NCBI RefSeq assembly: GCF_030317105.1
Contig: NZ_JASZYG010000003.1
Span: 496,001-560,000 of the forward strand
From: Variovorax brevis
Lineage (GTDB): Bacteria > Pseudomonadota > Gammaproteobacteria > Burkholderiales > Burkholderiaceae_C
DNA length: 64,000 nt
Reading direction: 5' to 3'
Each line of letters starts with the position of its first letter. The stretch's first letter is position 1. Of the stretch, positions 20,591 through 30,305 are shown piece after piece. Both the position numbers and the translations under genes were made by a program. Under the pieces are notes generated by a model. That model did no database searches. It was not told the DNA's origin and saw only the letters and a program-made list of their open reading frames with translations.

Positions 20591-21943
20591 TCAGGCGGTG
20601 CCGGTCAAGGGAAAGCTGGCCGTCAGCGACGTGAAGCCAGGGGTTGAAACCATGTGAAAACTGCCGGCGTTGCGCTCGACACGCTCGCGCATGTTGGTCA
20701 GGCCGATGCCCCGGTCCTTGCTGTGTTCAACGCGCTGCACGTCGAAGCCGCGGCCGTTGTCGATGACACGCAGTTCCAGCCTCTCGCCCGAACTGCCCAG
20801 GTAGATCTCGACCCGGCTGGCATCGGCATGGCGCTCCACGTTGCGAAGCGCCTCCTGCGCCACGCGGAACAGGCTCACGGCCTGGAGTTCGGGCAGGTCT
20901 TTCTGCACGTTGGCTGACACGCTCACCTTCAGGCCCTTGCGCTGCGCGAGTTCGTTGCCGATGTGCTCGAGCGCCGCCGGCAGGCCCAGGTCGTCCAGCA
21001 GTGCCGGCCGCAGATCGTGCGAGATGCGCCGCACCTCGCCGATGGCTTGCGACAGCGCACTGATCTCTCGGTCGATGGCCGTCACCGGCGTCGGGCCCGG
21101 ATGCGCCAGGCGGTGGCCGACCAGTTCGAACTGGTACTTGATGGAGACCAACAGTTGGCAGATGTGGTCGTGCAACTCACGCGAGACGCGCGTGCGCTCT
21201 TCTTCCTGCGAGGTCACGACGCGGTGCGCCAGTGCCTTGAGCTTGCGGTCGGCCTGCCGCTGCTCCGTGATGTTGAGGGCAAGGCCGCCCGCAAACACCC
21301 CCAGCACTGCAACGACCGCAACGCCCGCCATTCCCAGCAGCGTCATGCGCACGCTCTTGAGCAGCGTGCCGCGCAACCTGGCCGCCGCAGCGTCGACGTC
21401 GTCCAGGTAGATGCCGGTGCCCAGCATCCAGCCCCAGCGCGGCAACTCGACCGAATAGCCGAGCTTCCGCTCCGTGCGCCCGGTCGAGGGCTTGGGCCAC
21501 TGGTAGCGCGTGAATCCGCCACCCTCGTGCGCACGGGCAATCAGTTCGCGGATCATGTAGACGCCATCTGAATCCTTGCGGTTCCAGAGGTTCTGGCCGA
21601 CGAGGTCGGGCTGGCGCGGATGCACCAGGGTCTGGCCTTCCTTGTCATACACGAAGAAGTAGCCGTCGTCCCCGAAGTTCATGTCCGCCAGGATGGCCTT
21701 GGCCTGCTCCTTGGCCGCCTCATCGTCGCGCCCGGCCCGGTACAGGTTGTCGATCGACGTCAGCGCCAGTGCGACGTAGTTGCGCAGTTCCTCGCGCTTG
21801 GTGTTGAGCAGCACTTCTTCCAGCACCTCGGCCTGGCGCCGCTCGAGGTGGTCGGTCTCCACGGCCAGCAACGCGCCGATGGTGGCAATGGCCAACAGCA
21901 GTGGCGCCACTGCGAGCAACAGGATCTTGGCCTTCGGTTTCAT
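20591..21943 (-). CDS. Sensor histidine kinase with Cache domain, NarX-like kinase core
   Basis: A 450-residue kinase. Residues 8-27 form a transmembrane helix, residues 30-185 a single Cache sensor domain (DDGYFFVYDKEGQTLVHP is its usual core), residues 200-225 a second helix, then a HisKA_3 dimerisation segment with the phosphoacceptor H258 (SRELHDHICQ) and a C-terminal ATPase with DNGRGF and GIGLTNMRER. Cache domains of this type bind small carboxylates or amino acids in the periplasm. It is co-transcribed with the NarL-type regulator. Confidence 0.87.
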   Translation of the reverse strand: MKPKAKILLLAVAPLLLAIATIGALLAVETDHLERRQAEVLEEVLLNTKREELRNYVALALTSIDNLYRAGRDDEAAKEQAKAILADMNFGDDGYFFVYDKEGQTLVHPRQPDLVGQNLWNRKDSDGVYMIRELIARAHEGGGFTRYQWPKPSTGRTERKLGYSVELPRWGWMLGTGIYLDDVDAAAARLRGTLLKSVRMTLLGMAGVAVVAVLGVFAGGLALNITEQRQADRKLKALAHRVVTSQEEERTRVSRELHDHICQLLVSIKYQFELVGHRLAHPGPTPVTAIDREISALSQAIGEVRRISHDLRPALLDDLGLPAALEHIGNELAQRKGLKVSVSANVQKDLPELQAVSLFRVAQEALRNVERHADASRVEIYLGSSGERLELRVIDNGRGFDVQRVEHSKDRGIGLTNMRERVERNAGSFHMVSTPGFTSLTASFPLTGTA

Positions 21944-22145
21944 GGCCGCGATTGTGATGTGGCGCGCAAGAAATCGCTGGACGCGACACGAATCCGCGTT
22001 TTCCCGTATGCAGTACTACGCAGTCGCGCCTGGCACTGATGCGAATGGGCGAGCACTGCCGTGCCACACACAATCATTGCGACGTCCCGGTCGGCATTCA
22101 CTCAGGCCATGGCGTCTCGAGTTCCATCACCGCAGGAGACAACCC

Positions 22146-23375
22146 TTGACAAGTTTCACCCAAAAGATTTCCACCGCTGTCGTCCTGGTAGCCCTCAGCA
22201 CCCTGGCCATGGCAGCCGATCCCATCAAGATCGGCGTCGACGGCCCCTTCACCGGCGGCTCGTCTTCCATGGGCGTGAGCATGCGCGACGGCGTGCGCCT
22301 GGCCACCGAGGAAATCAACAAGTCGGGCGGCGTGCTCGGCCGCCAGATCCAGCTCGTTGAACGCGACGACGAAGCCAAGAACGAACGCGGCGTGCAGATC
22401 GCCCAGGAATTCATCAACAAGGAAAAGGTGGTCGCCACCGTCGGCTACATCAACACCGGCGTAGCCCTGGCTTCGCAACGTTTCTTCCAGGAAGCGAAGA
22501 TCCCGGTGATGAACAACGTGGCGACGGGCTCCATCGTCACGCACCAGTTCGACAAGGACCCGGACAACTACATCTTCCGCAACGCCGCGCATGACAGCAT
22601 CCAGGCGCCGATGATCGTGCAGGAAGCCGTGACGCGCCGGGGCTACAAGAAGGTCGCCATCCTGGCCGACTCCACCAACTACGGCCAGCTCGGCCGCGAA
22701 GACCTGGAGAAGGCGCTGAAGAACAAGGGCATCACCGCGGTGGCGGTCGAGAAGTTCAACATCAAGGACGTCGACATGACGCCCCAGTTGCTCAAGGCCA
22801 AGGAAGCCGGCGCCGAAGTGGTGCTCACCTACGGCATCGGCCCCGAGCTGGCGCAGATCGCCAACGGCATGACCAAGCTGGGCTGGAAGGTGCCGATGGT
22901 GGGCAGCTGGACGCTGGCCATGGCCAACTTCATCGACAACGCCGGCCCGGGCGGTGAAGGCGCGAGCATGCCGCAGACCTTCATCCAGGAGCCGACCACT
23001 CCCAAGCGCAAGGAGTTCATCGACAACTACCTGAAGACCTTCAAGCCGAAGAACAACCGCATGGATTCGCCGGTGTCGGCTGCGCAAGGCTACGACTCGG
23101 TGTACCTGCTGGCCGCGGCGATCAAGCAGGCCGGCAGCACGGACGGCCCGAAGATCAAGGCCGCACTGGAAGACCTGAAGACGCCCGTGGACGGCGTGGT
23201 GACGACCTACAACAAGCCCTTCTCCAAGGACGACCATGACGCCATCACCGCGAACATTCCGGTGTTCGGCGTGGTGAAGGACTCACGCGTCGTGTTCGCC
23301 AACGCCACCGACCAGAAGGATGCGTCGAAGGTCCGCGTGAAGGATTCGGCGGCCAACGCTGCCCTGATGAAGTAA
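22146..23375 (+). CDS. livK: Branched-chain amino acid-type ABC transporter, periplasmic binding protein
   Basis: A 409-residue protein. The start is TTG 22146, 7 bases after AGGAG (22134-22138), which directly begins a signal peptide (VVLVALSTLAMA, cut before ADPIKIG). The mature part has KIGVDGPFTGGSS and the LivJ/LivK fold. The longer open frame upstream has no signal peptide and was rejected. Ligand may be a branched-chain amino acid or another small organic acid. Confidence 0.88.
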   Translation: MTSFTQKISTAVVLVALSTLAMAADPIKIGVDGPFTGGSSSMGVSMRDGVRLATEEINKSGGVLGRQIQLVERDDEAKNERGVQIAQEFINKEKVVATVGYINTGVALASQRFFQEAKIPVMNNVATGSIVTHQFDKDPDNYIFRNAAHDSIQAPMIVQEAVTRRGYKKVAILADSTNYGQLGREDLEKALKNKGITAVAVEKFNIKDVDMTPQLLKAKEAGAEVVLTYGIGPELAQIANGMTKLGWKVPMVGSWTLAMANFIDNAGPGGEGASMPQTFIQEPTTPKRKEFIDNYLKTFKPKNNRMDSPVSAAQGYDSVYLLAAAIKQAGSTDGPKIKAALEDLKTPVDGVVTTYNKPFSKDDHDAITANIPVFGVVKDSRVVFANATDQKDASKVRVKDSAANAALMK

Positions 23376-23404
23376 CAGCACTTCCGCACAAGAGCGCCAA
23401 TACA

Positions 23405-23464
23405 GCGCCCTGATGGCGCCGCCCCGGCAAGGAATCCCTCCCCTTGTTCGCGGCGGCGCCTTTT
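23405..23464 (+). terminator. Hairpin with T-run between livK and livH, with a competing hairpin
   Basis: GGCGCCGCC (23415-23423) and GGCGGCGCC (23452-23460) form a 9-bp stem followed by TTTT. A second stem, GCGCC/GGCGC at 23405-23419, uses the same upstream arm and would block it. This fits partial termination that lowers expression of the membrane subunits relative to the binding protein, as is common in transporter operons. Confidence 0.5.
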
Positions 23465-23494
23465 ATCGCCCACGCTTCGCGACCACGAGCTCCC

Positions 23495-24370
23495 ATGCAA
23501 ATCCTTACCCAACTCATCTTCAGCGGCATTGCGCTGGGCATGATCTACGCCGTCATCGCGTTCGGCTACCAGCTCACCTTTGCCACGTCGGACACCCTCA
23601 ACTTCGGACAGGGCGACGCGCTCATGCTCGGCGCGCTGGTCGGCCTCACATTGGTCGGATTGGGCGTCAACTATTGGCTCATGATCCCGCTGGTGTGCCT
23701 GTTCGGCGCCTTCCAGGGCGCGGTGGTGGAACGCATCGGCGTGCGCCCCGCCATCAAGATCAAGTCGGAATTCGGCTGGATCATGTCAACGATTGCGCTG
23801 GGCATCATCTTCAAGAACGTGGCGGAAAACGTGTGGGGTCGCGACGACCTGAAGTTCCCCTCGCCGTTGCCCGAGTCGCCGCTCAAGTTTCTCAACGCCA
23901 ACGTGCTGCCGATGGAAATCCTGGTGGTGGGCGGTGCGTTGCTGATGATGCTGGCCGTCGAGTTCTTCAACCGAAAGACGATCTACGGCAAGGCCGTGGT
24001 CGCAACCTTCAACGACCGCGATGCCGCCAAGCTCATGGGCATCAACACGGGGCTGGTCATCACCTTCTCCTACGCGCTCTCATCGGCGACGGCTGCTTTC
24101 GCGGGCGTGCTGATCGCGCCGCTGACGCTCACGGGCGCCACCATGGGCGCAGTGCTCGGCCTCAAGGCTTTCGCCGTCGCCATCATCGGCGGGCTGACCA
24201 GCGGCATGGGCATCGTGGTGGGCGGGATCATCCTGGGCATCGCCGAGACGACCACCGGCTTTTACCTGAGCACCGGCTACAAGGACGTGCCGGGCCTCGT
24301 GCTGCTGCTCATCGTGCTGGCCGTGCGCCCGCAGGGCCTGTTCGGCAAGACCGCAATCAAGAAGGTCTGA
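23495..24370 (+). CDS. livH: Branched-chain amino acid-type ABC transporter permease LivH
   Basis: A 291-residue inner-membrane protein with about eight hydrophobic helices and the LivH start pattern SGIALGMIYAVIAFGYQLTF. It contains FNDRDAAKLMGIN, the cytoplasmic loop that contacts the ATPase. ATG 23495 replaces a longer upstream frame that reads through the attenuator hairpin. Confidence 0.9.
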   Translation: MQILTQLIFSGIALGMIYAVIAFGYQLTFATSDTLNFGQGDALMLGALVGLTLVGLGVNYWLMIPLVCLFGAFQGAVVERIGVRPAIKIKSEFGWIMSTIALGIIFKNVAENVWGRDDLKFPSPLPESPLKFLNANVLPMEILVVGGALLMMLAVEFFNRKTIYGKAVVATFNDRDAAKLMGINTGLVITFSYALSSATAAFAGVLIAPLTLTGATMGAVLGLKAFAVAIIGGLTSGMGIVVGGIILGIAETTTGFYLSTGYKDVPGLVLLLIVLAVRPQGLFGKTAIKKV

Positions 24371-24380
24371 GCCCCCGGTC

Positions 24381-26345
24381 ATGAATTCCCAAAAAATGAA
24401 GACGAGTCATCTCCTGTTGTCCATCGCGGGGCTGGCAGCGCTGCTGCTGTTCCCGGTCGGCGTCGACAACGCGTACTACATCCACCTGCTCGAGACCATC
24501 ATGATCTACGCGATCCTGCTGTTTGGTCTCGACATCGTCGTGGGCTACACCGGCCAGGTGTCGCTGGGCCATGCCGGTCTGTTCGGCATCGGCGCGTACA
24601 CGTCGGGCGTGCTGGTGTTCAAGCTGGGCGCGCCCTTGATGGTCGCGCTCATCGCGGCCATTGGCGTCACCGCCCTGTTCGGCGCACTGCTTGCGCTGCC
24701 CGCACTGCGCGTCACAGGTCCTTACCTTGCGATGGTCACGCTGGCCTTCGGCACCATCATCCAGATCCTCATCAACGAGATGAGCTTCCTCACGGAAGGA
24801 CCGATGGGCATCAAGCTCACCAAGCCGCCGCTCTTCGGTCACAAGCTGGACGAGCGCGAGTTCTTCTGGCTGGTGGCCGTGCTGCTGGTCTTGTCGCTGG
24901 TGGTCGTGCACCGCGTGCTGCGCTCGCACCTGGGCCGCGCCTTCGAGGCGCTTCGCGGCAGCCCGGTGGCGTCGGACTGCATGGGCGTTTCGGTGTATCG
25001 CTACAAGGTCTACGCCTTCGTGATCAGTGCCGGATTTGCCGGGCTGGCGGGCAGCCTGTACGCGTACTCCGAGCAGTACATCTCGCCGAACACCTACAAC
25101 TTCGAGCTCACGGTGCTCTTCCTGCTGGCCGTCATCATGGGCGGGCGCAAGAGCCGCATCGGCTCGATGCTCGGTGCCGCCATCATCGTGCTGCTGCCCA
25201 AGCTGCTGGACGACGTCGAGATGTTCCGCTACGTGTCGGTGGCACTTGCCGTGGTGGTGATGATCTCGGCCGTGGTCGCCATCAAGCGCCAACGTGCGAC
25301 GCCTGCGCAGATGGCGATTCCGGTCGTCGGCAGCATCGCGCTGGCGGGCCTCTCCTTCTGGCTCAACACGATGACCGACTGGCGCCTGTCGATCTTCGGC
25401 GTGATCATGCTCTTCGTCGTCTACTACCTTCAGGATGGCGTCGTCGGCTTCGTGCGCAACGCCCTCAACTTCAAGCGGCCCAAGGCAGAGGTCGTGGTGA
25501 CAAGCGACGCCATGGCGCCCTCGGCCGCCGTGTCGACCGCTGCCCACGCGGGCGCAGGCGGCGAAGTGCTGCAAGCCTCGGGCGTGCTGATGCAGTTTGG
25601 CGGCCTGAAGGCGCTGAACAACGTCGACCTGACGATCCAGCGCGGCACCATCCACGGGCTGATCGGGCCCAACGGCTCGGGCAAGAGCACGATGATGAAC
25701 GTGCTCACCGGCATCTACGTGCCGACGGCCGGCTCGCTCACCTTTGCCGGCCGCTCGCTGGTCGGGCGCACGTCGTCGGACATCGCGTTGTCGGGCATCG
25801 CCCGCACCTTCCAGAACGTGCAGCTCTTCGGCGAAATGACGGCACTGCAGAACGTGCAGGTCGGCCTGCACCACACCTTCAACAGCAATCTCCTCGATGT
25901 GGCGGTGCACACGCCACGCTACAAGCGCGAGCGCGATGCGGCCGTCGCGCGTGGCATGGGCCTGCTGAAGTTCGTCGGCCTTGAAGAGTTCGCGGCGGAG
26001 GAAGCGCGCAACCTGCCCTACGGCAAGCAGCGCCTGCTGGAGATCGCCCGCGCCCTCGCGCTCGACCCGCAACTGCTCCTGCTCGATGAACCGGCTGCAG
26101 GCCTCACGGCGCCGGACATCAAGGAACTGATCGCGATCATCCGCAAGATCCGCGACCACGGCATCACCGTGATCCTGATCGAGCATCACATGGACGTGGT
26201 GATGAGCATGTGCGACACGGTCTCGGTGCTCGACTTCGGGCAGAAGATCGCCGAAGGCGAGCCGGCGAAGGTGCAGGCCGACGAGAAGGTCATCGAAGCC
26301 TATCTGGGTGGCCAGGAAGAAGGAGCGGTGGCGCAAGCCGCGTGA
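24381..26345 (+). CDS. Fused LivM permease-LivG ATPase
   Basis: A 654-residue protein joining two normally separate subunits. Residues 1-350 are LivM-like (YAILLFGLDIVVGYTGQVSLGH, partial) with about ten helices. A linker with MAPSAAVSTAAHAGAGG at about 373-392 leads to a LivG-type ATPase with Walker A GPNGSGKST near residue 429, the signature-region LPYGKQRLLEIARAL and Walker B LLLLDEP. The fusion forces 1:1 stoichiometry of this permease and ATPase. ATG 24381 is used; ATG 24396 is an alternative. It is 10 bases after livH. Confidence 0.92.
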   Translation: MNSQKMKTSHLLLSIAGLAALLLFPVGVDNAYYIHLLETIMIYAILLFGLDIVVGYTGQVSLGHAGLFGIGAYTSGVLVFKLGAPLMVALIAAIGVTALFGALLALPALRVTGPYLAMVTLAFGTIIQILINEMSFLTEGPMGIKLTKPPLFGHKLDEREFFWLVAVLLVLSLVVVHRVLRSHLGRAFEALRGSPVASDCMGVSVYRYKVYAFVISAGFAGLAGSLYAYSEQYISPNTYNFELTVLFLLAVIMGGRKSRIGSMLGAAIIVLLPKLLDDVEMFRYVSVALAVVVMISAVVAIKRQRATPAQMAIPVVGSIALAGLSFWLNTMTDWRLSIFGVIMLFVVYYLQDGVVGFVRNALNFKRPKAEVVVTSDAMAPSAAVSTAAHAGAGGEVLQASGVLMQFGGLKALNNVDLTIQRGTIHGLIGPNGSGKSTMMNVLTGIYVPTAGSLTFAGRSLVGRTSSDIALSGIARTFQNVQLFGEMTALQNVQVGLHHTFNSNLLDVAVHTPRYKRERDAAVARGMGLLKFVGLEEFAAEEARNLPYGKQRLLEIARALALDPQLLLLDEPAAGLTAPDIKELIAIIRKIRDHGITVILIEHHMDVVMSMCDTVSVLDFGQKIAEGEPAKVQADEKVIEAYLGGQEEGAVAQAA

Positions 26346-26353
26346 GAACAACG

Positions 26354-27079
<726 letters not shown>

Positions 27080-27094
27080 AGGCGCAGTTGTTGC

Positions 27095-27116
27095 GCTGAC
27101 GGGCTGCCACGTCAGC
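27095..27116 (+). terminator. GC-rich stem-loop after livF
   Basis: GCTGACG and CGTCAGC form a 7-bp stem with an 8-base loop 15 bases after the livF stop. There is no T-run, so termination would need help or occurs downstream. Confidence 0.35.
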
Positions 27117-27132
27117 CCGCAAGACGTTGGGG

Positions 27133-27190
27133 CTGGCAAGCTTGACCCCACCGATTGGTAGAAAATTCCAGTCGGCACGAAGCTTGCCAG
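27133..27190. repeat. 11-bp inverted repeat upstream of the outer-membrane protein gene
   Basis: CTGGCAAGCTT (27133-27143) and AAGCTTGCCAG (27180-27190) are perfect reverse complements around 36 bases. The arms could base-pair in RNA, or two half-sites could bind a dimeric regulator. It ends 41 bases before the ATG of the next gene. Confidence 0.45.
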
Positions 27191-27231
27191 TAGGATGCCT
27201 TTTTGCCATCCAACTCCCTCACACCACTCGA

Positions 27232-28227
27232 ATGTCGGCAAGACCTTGGCCCGGGCCGGCGACGGTGATCCGTCGACGATTGATCGCACTTCTGGGCCCG
27301 GCGGCCTGCGCGCTGGCACCCATGGCCGCCACCGCCCAGGAGCAGGGAGGCGCTGGCTTGAACATCATCGGCCCGCGCGTGCGGGACCACGCCAACAGCG
27401 TGCTGTCGCTCATGGCGTATTCGGTGGTCCCTGACCTCGCGTCCAGCAGCTTGTCCATCACCAATGCCAACACGGACGACCCCGGCGTCGTGATGTCCCA
27501 ACTGGGTGGCGGCTTCACGATCAGCAAGTCCTTTCCGCTCTACCTCGAAGGCGCGGTGGCGTGGAGCCGCTACGACCCCACCTTCGTCGCCACCAACGGA
27601 ACCGAATCGCGCTCCATTCCCACGCGCTGGAATTCGTTGAGCGGAACGGCCGGCATCGGGTGGGATTTTCCGATTACCTCCGAACTCGCCTTTCGCCCGA
27701 TCTTCGACTTTTCGCTGGGCAAGGTCGCCAGCGACCTGACGGTCGCCAAGGCCATCGTCGAGCGCATCACCGACCGCGATATCAACTTCCTCAACGGCGG
27801 CACGCTCAATGCTTATGGCCTGGGCGGCGCCGTGATGCTCGACTGGGAGCACTACCGCGAGGACTACGAGGTCGACGTGGAACTGCGCTACTCGGACATC
27901 GAGTTGCGCAGCTTTGGCGGCACGACGGATGCGGTGAAGGGGAAGGCCTCCGCGCGCACCGCCAACATCTGGGCACGCTATCGGGCACCCACCGGCATGT
28001 ACGCACTGGACCGCCCGATTCGCTACGTTCTCGAGTTCTCGCATTCCAGGTACCTGGGCAGCGAGACCAACGTCCTGGGCTTCGACTACCTGACGACACT
28101 GGGCACCGGGCTGGAACTCGACACCAGCGCCCACAAGGTGTACGTGACGCGCCTGCGTGCCGTGGTGCGCTATGTCTTTGGCAACAACGTCTCGGGCTTT
28201 TCGCTCGGGCTGGCCGCGAGTTTCTAG
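27232..28227 (+). CDS. Predicted outer-membrane beta-barrel protein
   Basis: A 331-residue protein starting with a positively charged leader and a signal peptide (ALLGPAACALAPMAATAQ). The rest alternates short polar and hydrophobic strands without long hydrophobic helices and ends in ...LGLAASF, with the terminal phenylalanine typical of outer-membrane barrels. ATG 27232 is chosen because it precedes the signal peptide. The substrate or role is not known; autotransporter-barrel-like and porin-like families are both possible. A 161-bp palindromic element begins in its stop codon. Confidence 0.65.
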   Translation: MSARPWPGPATVIRRRLIALLGPAACALAPMAATAQEQGGAGLNIIGPRVRDHANSVLSLMAYSVVPDLASSSLSITNANTDDPGVVMSQLGGGFTISKSFPLYLEGAVAWSRYDPTFVATNGTESRSIPTRWNSLSGTAGIGWDFPITSELAFRPIFDFSLGKVASDLTVAKAIVERITDRDINFLNGGTLNAYGLGGAVMLDWEHYREDYEVDVELRYSDIELRSFGGTTDAVKGKASARTANIWARYRAPTGMYALDRPIRYVLEFSHSRYLGSETNVLGFDYLTTLGTGLELDTSAHKVYVTRLRAVVRYVFGNNVSGFSLGLAASF

Positions 28228-28387
28228 TGTGCTGTCCCGCAAATAGCTGCGCTAAATGAAATCGATGCATTTCGTGTCAGGGCAAGGCGCAAACCACAGC
28301 GATACCAGCAGGTATCGCGAGGATTTGCAACGCCGCCATGGCGCGAAAGGCGCGATTTCATGCGCAGTTATTTGTGGGACAGCACAC
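28227..28387. repeat. 161-bp full-length palindromic element (MITE-like)
   Basis: The ends GTGTGCTGTCCCGCAAATA (from 28227) and its near reverse complement (ending 28387) form about 35-base terminal inverted repeats with a few mismatches. The interior also pairs (GCGATACC-AGCA-GGTATCGC at the centre), so the whole element can fold into one hairpin. It has no coding capacity and starts at the last base of the upstream stop codon and ends 5 bases before the stop of the convergent gene. This is the shape of a non-autonomous transposable element or a large REP-type repeat. No clear target-site duplication was seen. Confidence 0.65.
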
Positions 28388-28392
28388 CAGCT

Positions 28393-29013
28393 TCAGGGAT
28401 TGGGCGAACGCGCGGGCACGGGATCCACGCCCTTGGCCAGCGCATCGCGGCGCATGATTTCCGTGACCAGCGCCGTGAACTGCTTGGCCAGCATGTTGCG
28501 TACGACGATGGGCCCGATGACCGGCGGCACGGGAAAGTCCGGCACCAACCGCCCCGAATAGGTCAGCCTGACGCCACCGCCCGGCACATGCTCAAGGGCG
28601 TAGCGCCCTTCGAACTCCTTGAGGTTGCCACCCACCGCACGCGCCACGATGCGGCGCGGTGGCGTCTCCGTCACTTCCATCTTCACATCTACTGGCTGCC
28701 GGAAAAACAGGAAGCTGAACTGCCCTGCCTGGTCGACGAGCACCTTGTCACCCTCGCGCTGCACCACGCGCGAGCTGCTCATGTCGGGAATGAACTCGGC
28801 CAGGTGGTCGTAGTCGCTGATGGCGTTCCACGCCGTGAGCAGTTCGACCGCCATGTCGGCGGTGGCCGTGACGGTGATGAGTTCGCCCCGTCCGGCCGTC
28901 TCGATCTGGATCTGCTGCGCCGACGCGCCCACTGCGATCCAGGGCAGGCTTGCCAACGCAAGACTGCATGCGGCAGCCCGCAGGCAGCGCAGCAGGCCCG
29001 TGAGCTGCGTCAT
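28393..29013 (-). CDS. SRPBCC-family (cyclase/dehydrase, COQ10-like) exported protein
   Basis: A 206-residue protein with a signal peptide (AACSLALASLPWIAVGASAQ) and an SRPBCC lipid-binding fold: TWNAISDYDHLAEFIPDMSSS-like core (AWNAISDYDHLAEFIPDM), then RLTYSGRLVPDFPVP and a C-terminal amphipathic helix. Members bind hydrophobic ligands. The start at 29013 is 1 base from the previous gene stop, so it is the last gene of the psd operon. Confidence 0.75.
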   Translation of the reverse strand: MTQLTGLLRCLRAAACSLALASLPWIAVGASAQQIQIETAGRGELITVTATADMAVELLTAWNAISDYDHLAEFIPDMSSSRVVQREGDKVLVDQAGQFSFLFFRQPVDVKMEVTETPPRRIVARAVGGNLKEFEGRYALEHVPGGGVRLTYSGRLVPDFPVPPVIGPIVVRNMLAKQFTALVTEIMRRDALAKGVDPVPARSPNP

Positions 29014-29014
29014 T

Positions 29015-29743
29015 TCAATCCGACAGCCGGCCCGCACGGATTGCGAAGCGCATGCCCAGCCGGTCCTGCACCTGCACCGCTCCACCCAGGATGGAGAAGG
29101 GCACGATGTCGAAATCGGACTGGTTGAGCTCGAACATGCCTGACACGCGCATGCCGTCTGGCTGCGAATCGACCTGCACTGGAACGTCGAGCGTGCGCCG
29201 CACGCCATGGAGCGTGATGGCCACTTTCAGCACCGAGCCGGCGGGCGCCGCTTCCATGCCGCTCACCTCGACAAGCGCAAACGGAAAGCGCTGAACCTCC
29301 AGCACCTTGTCGAGCATGTTGGAACGCGTGCCCTCGATGTCGTTGGCGCCCGGCTGGGTGTCGAAGCCCGCCTCGGCGCGCAGCGCGGGTTCGTCGACCG
29401 TGAGATCGGCCAGAGGCACGAACAGGTTCGCGCGCCCTTCACCCGGCGAAACATAGCCTTGCACTGCGCGGCTGGCCACGATGTGATCGTGCCCGAAGCG
29501 CGCGAGCGATCCGCCGCGACGTGCCGTGATGGTCACCAGCGACTGGGCCGGGTCGATGCGCAACACGGTCTTGCCTTGTGCGACTGCCTGCTGGTAGGCC
29601 TGCAGCGGAAAACCCTCGGGCACCTGGCTCGCGGCGAGGCGGGAAAAGCTGCCGCCCGCCCTCTCACCGCCCGGCTGCGCGCAACCCGCCAACACCATCG
29701 CCACAAGGAACGCAAGGCCTGCCCGGCGCAGCAGCGTGGCCAT
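29015..29743 (-). CDS. YceI-domain lipoprotein
   Basis: A 242-residue protein. The leader ends in a lipobox (VLAGC, C21), predicting an outer-membrane lipoprotein. The rest matches the YceI fold: a first strand VLRIDPAQSLVTITARRGG, then RFGHDHIVASRAVQGYV, and a C-terminal FDIVPFSILGGAVQVQD. YceI proteins bind long isoprenoid or fatty chains. It is separated from its neighbours by 1 base on each side. Confidence 0.75.
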   Translation of the reverse strand: MATLLRRAGLAFLVAMVLAGCAQPGGERAGGSFSRLAASQVPEGFPLQAYQQAVAQGKTVLRIDPAQSLVTITARRGGSLARFGHDHIVASRAVQGYVSPGEGRANLFVPLADLTVDEPALRAEAGFDTQPGANDIEGTRSNMLDKVLEVQRFPFALVEVSGMEAAPAGSVLKVAITLHGVRRTLDVPVQVDSQPDGMRVSGMFELNQSDFDIVPFSILGGAVQVQDRLGMRFAIRAGRLSD

Positions 29744-29744
29744 G

Positions 29745-30305
29745 TCAGCCGACCTTGCGCAAGCGCACGCGGAACTTCACCGTGACGTCGGGGCCGATGA
29801 CATCCGTCGCCAGCCACTCGCCGGTGCCGATGCCAAAGGCCGTGCGCTTGACGACGAACTGCCCATCCATCGTCGCGCCGTCGCCGTCGGCCTTCCAGGT
29901 GAAGGGCACCTCGACCGCTTGCTGCACGCCCTTGAGCGCGAGCGTGCCGCGGGCGACATAGCCGGACGCAGCGGCGCGGATGTCCGTCGCATGAAACTCC
30001 GCCTGCGGATGCTTCGCGAAGTCGAACCACTCGGGGCCGGCAATCGCCTTGTTGATGTCCGCACTGGACATGTCCGCACTCGCTGTCCGGATCGTGACGT
30101 CCAGCCTGCCGCCGGCGGGCTTGTCCGGGTCAAAGCCGAGTTGCACGTTGAACTCCTTGAAGACGCCCGGTGCCGGCGCCTTTTCGAAGGTGGCCGCAAA
30201 GTCGAGGCGGCTGGCGGCAGCGTCCATCTTCCAGTCGGCCGCATGCGCGCTTTGCAGTGCGGCGGCGAGCGCGAGGAGGAGGCAGGAGAATTTCTTCATC
30301 ATCAT
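29745..30305 (-). CDS. YceI-family periplasmic protein
   Basis: A 186-residue protein with a short signal peptide (CLLLALAAALQSAHA, cut before ADWKMD) and a complete YceI fold (DAAASRLDFAATFEKA early, KRTAFGIGTGEWLATD late). The start is one of three consecutive ATG codons at 30305, 30302 and 30299; 30305 gives an ATGA overlap with the cytochrome b gene. It follows the cytochrome, a common pairing in which b561 and YceI function in quinone/isoprenoid metabolism. Confidence 0.85.
   Translation of the reverse strand: MMMKKFSCLLLALAAALQSAHAADWKMDAAASRLDFAATFEKAPAPGVFKEFNVQLGFDPDKPAGGRLDVTIRTASADMSSADINKAIAGPEWFDFAKHPQAEFHATDIRAAASGYVARGTLALKGVQQAVEVPFTWKADGDGATMDGQFVVKRTAFGIGTGEWLATDVIGPDVTVKFRVRLRKVG

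Noticed and set aside
24357..26351. Long open reading frame on the minus strand across the livM-livG fusion
   Set aside because: It is antisense to a clear fused transporter gene, has a histidine- and glutamate/aspartate-rich composition typical of reverse frames in GC-rich DNA, and no motif.
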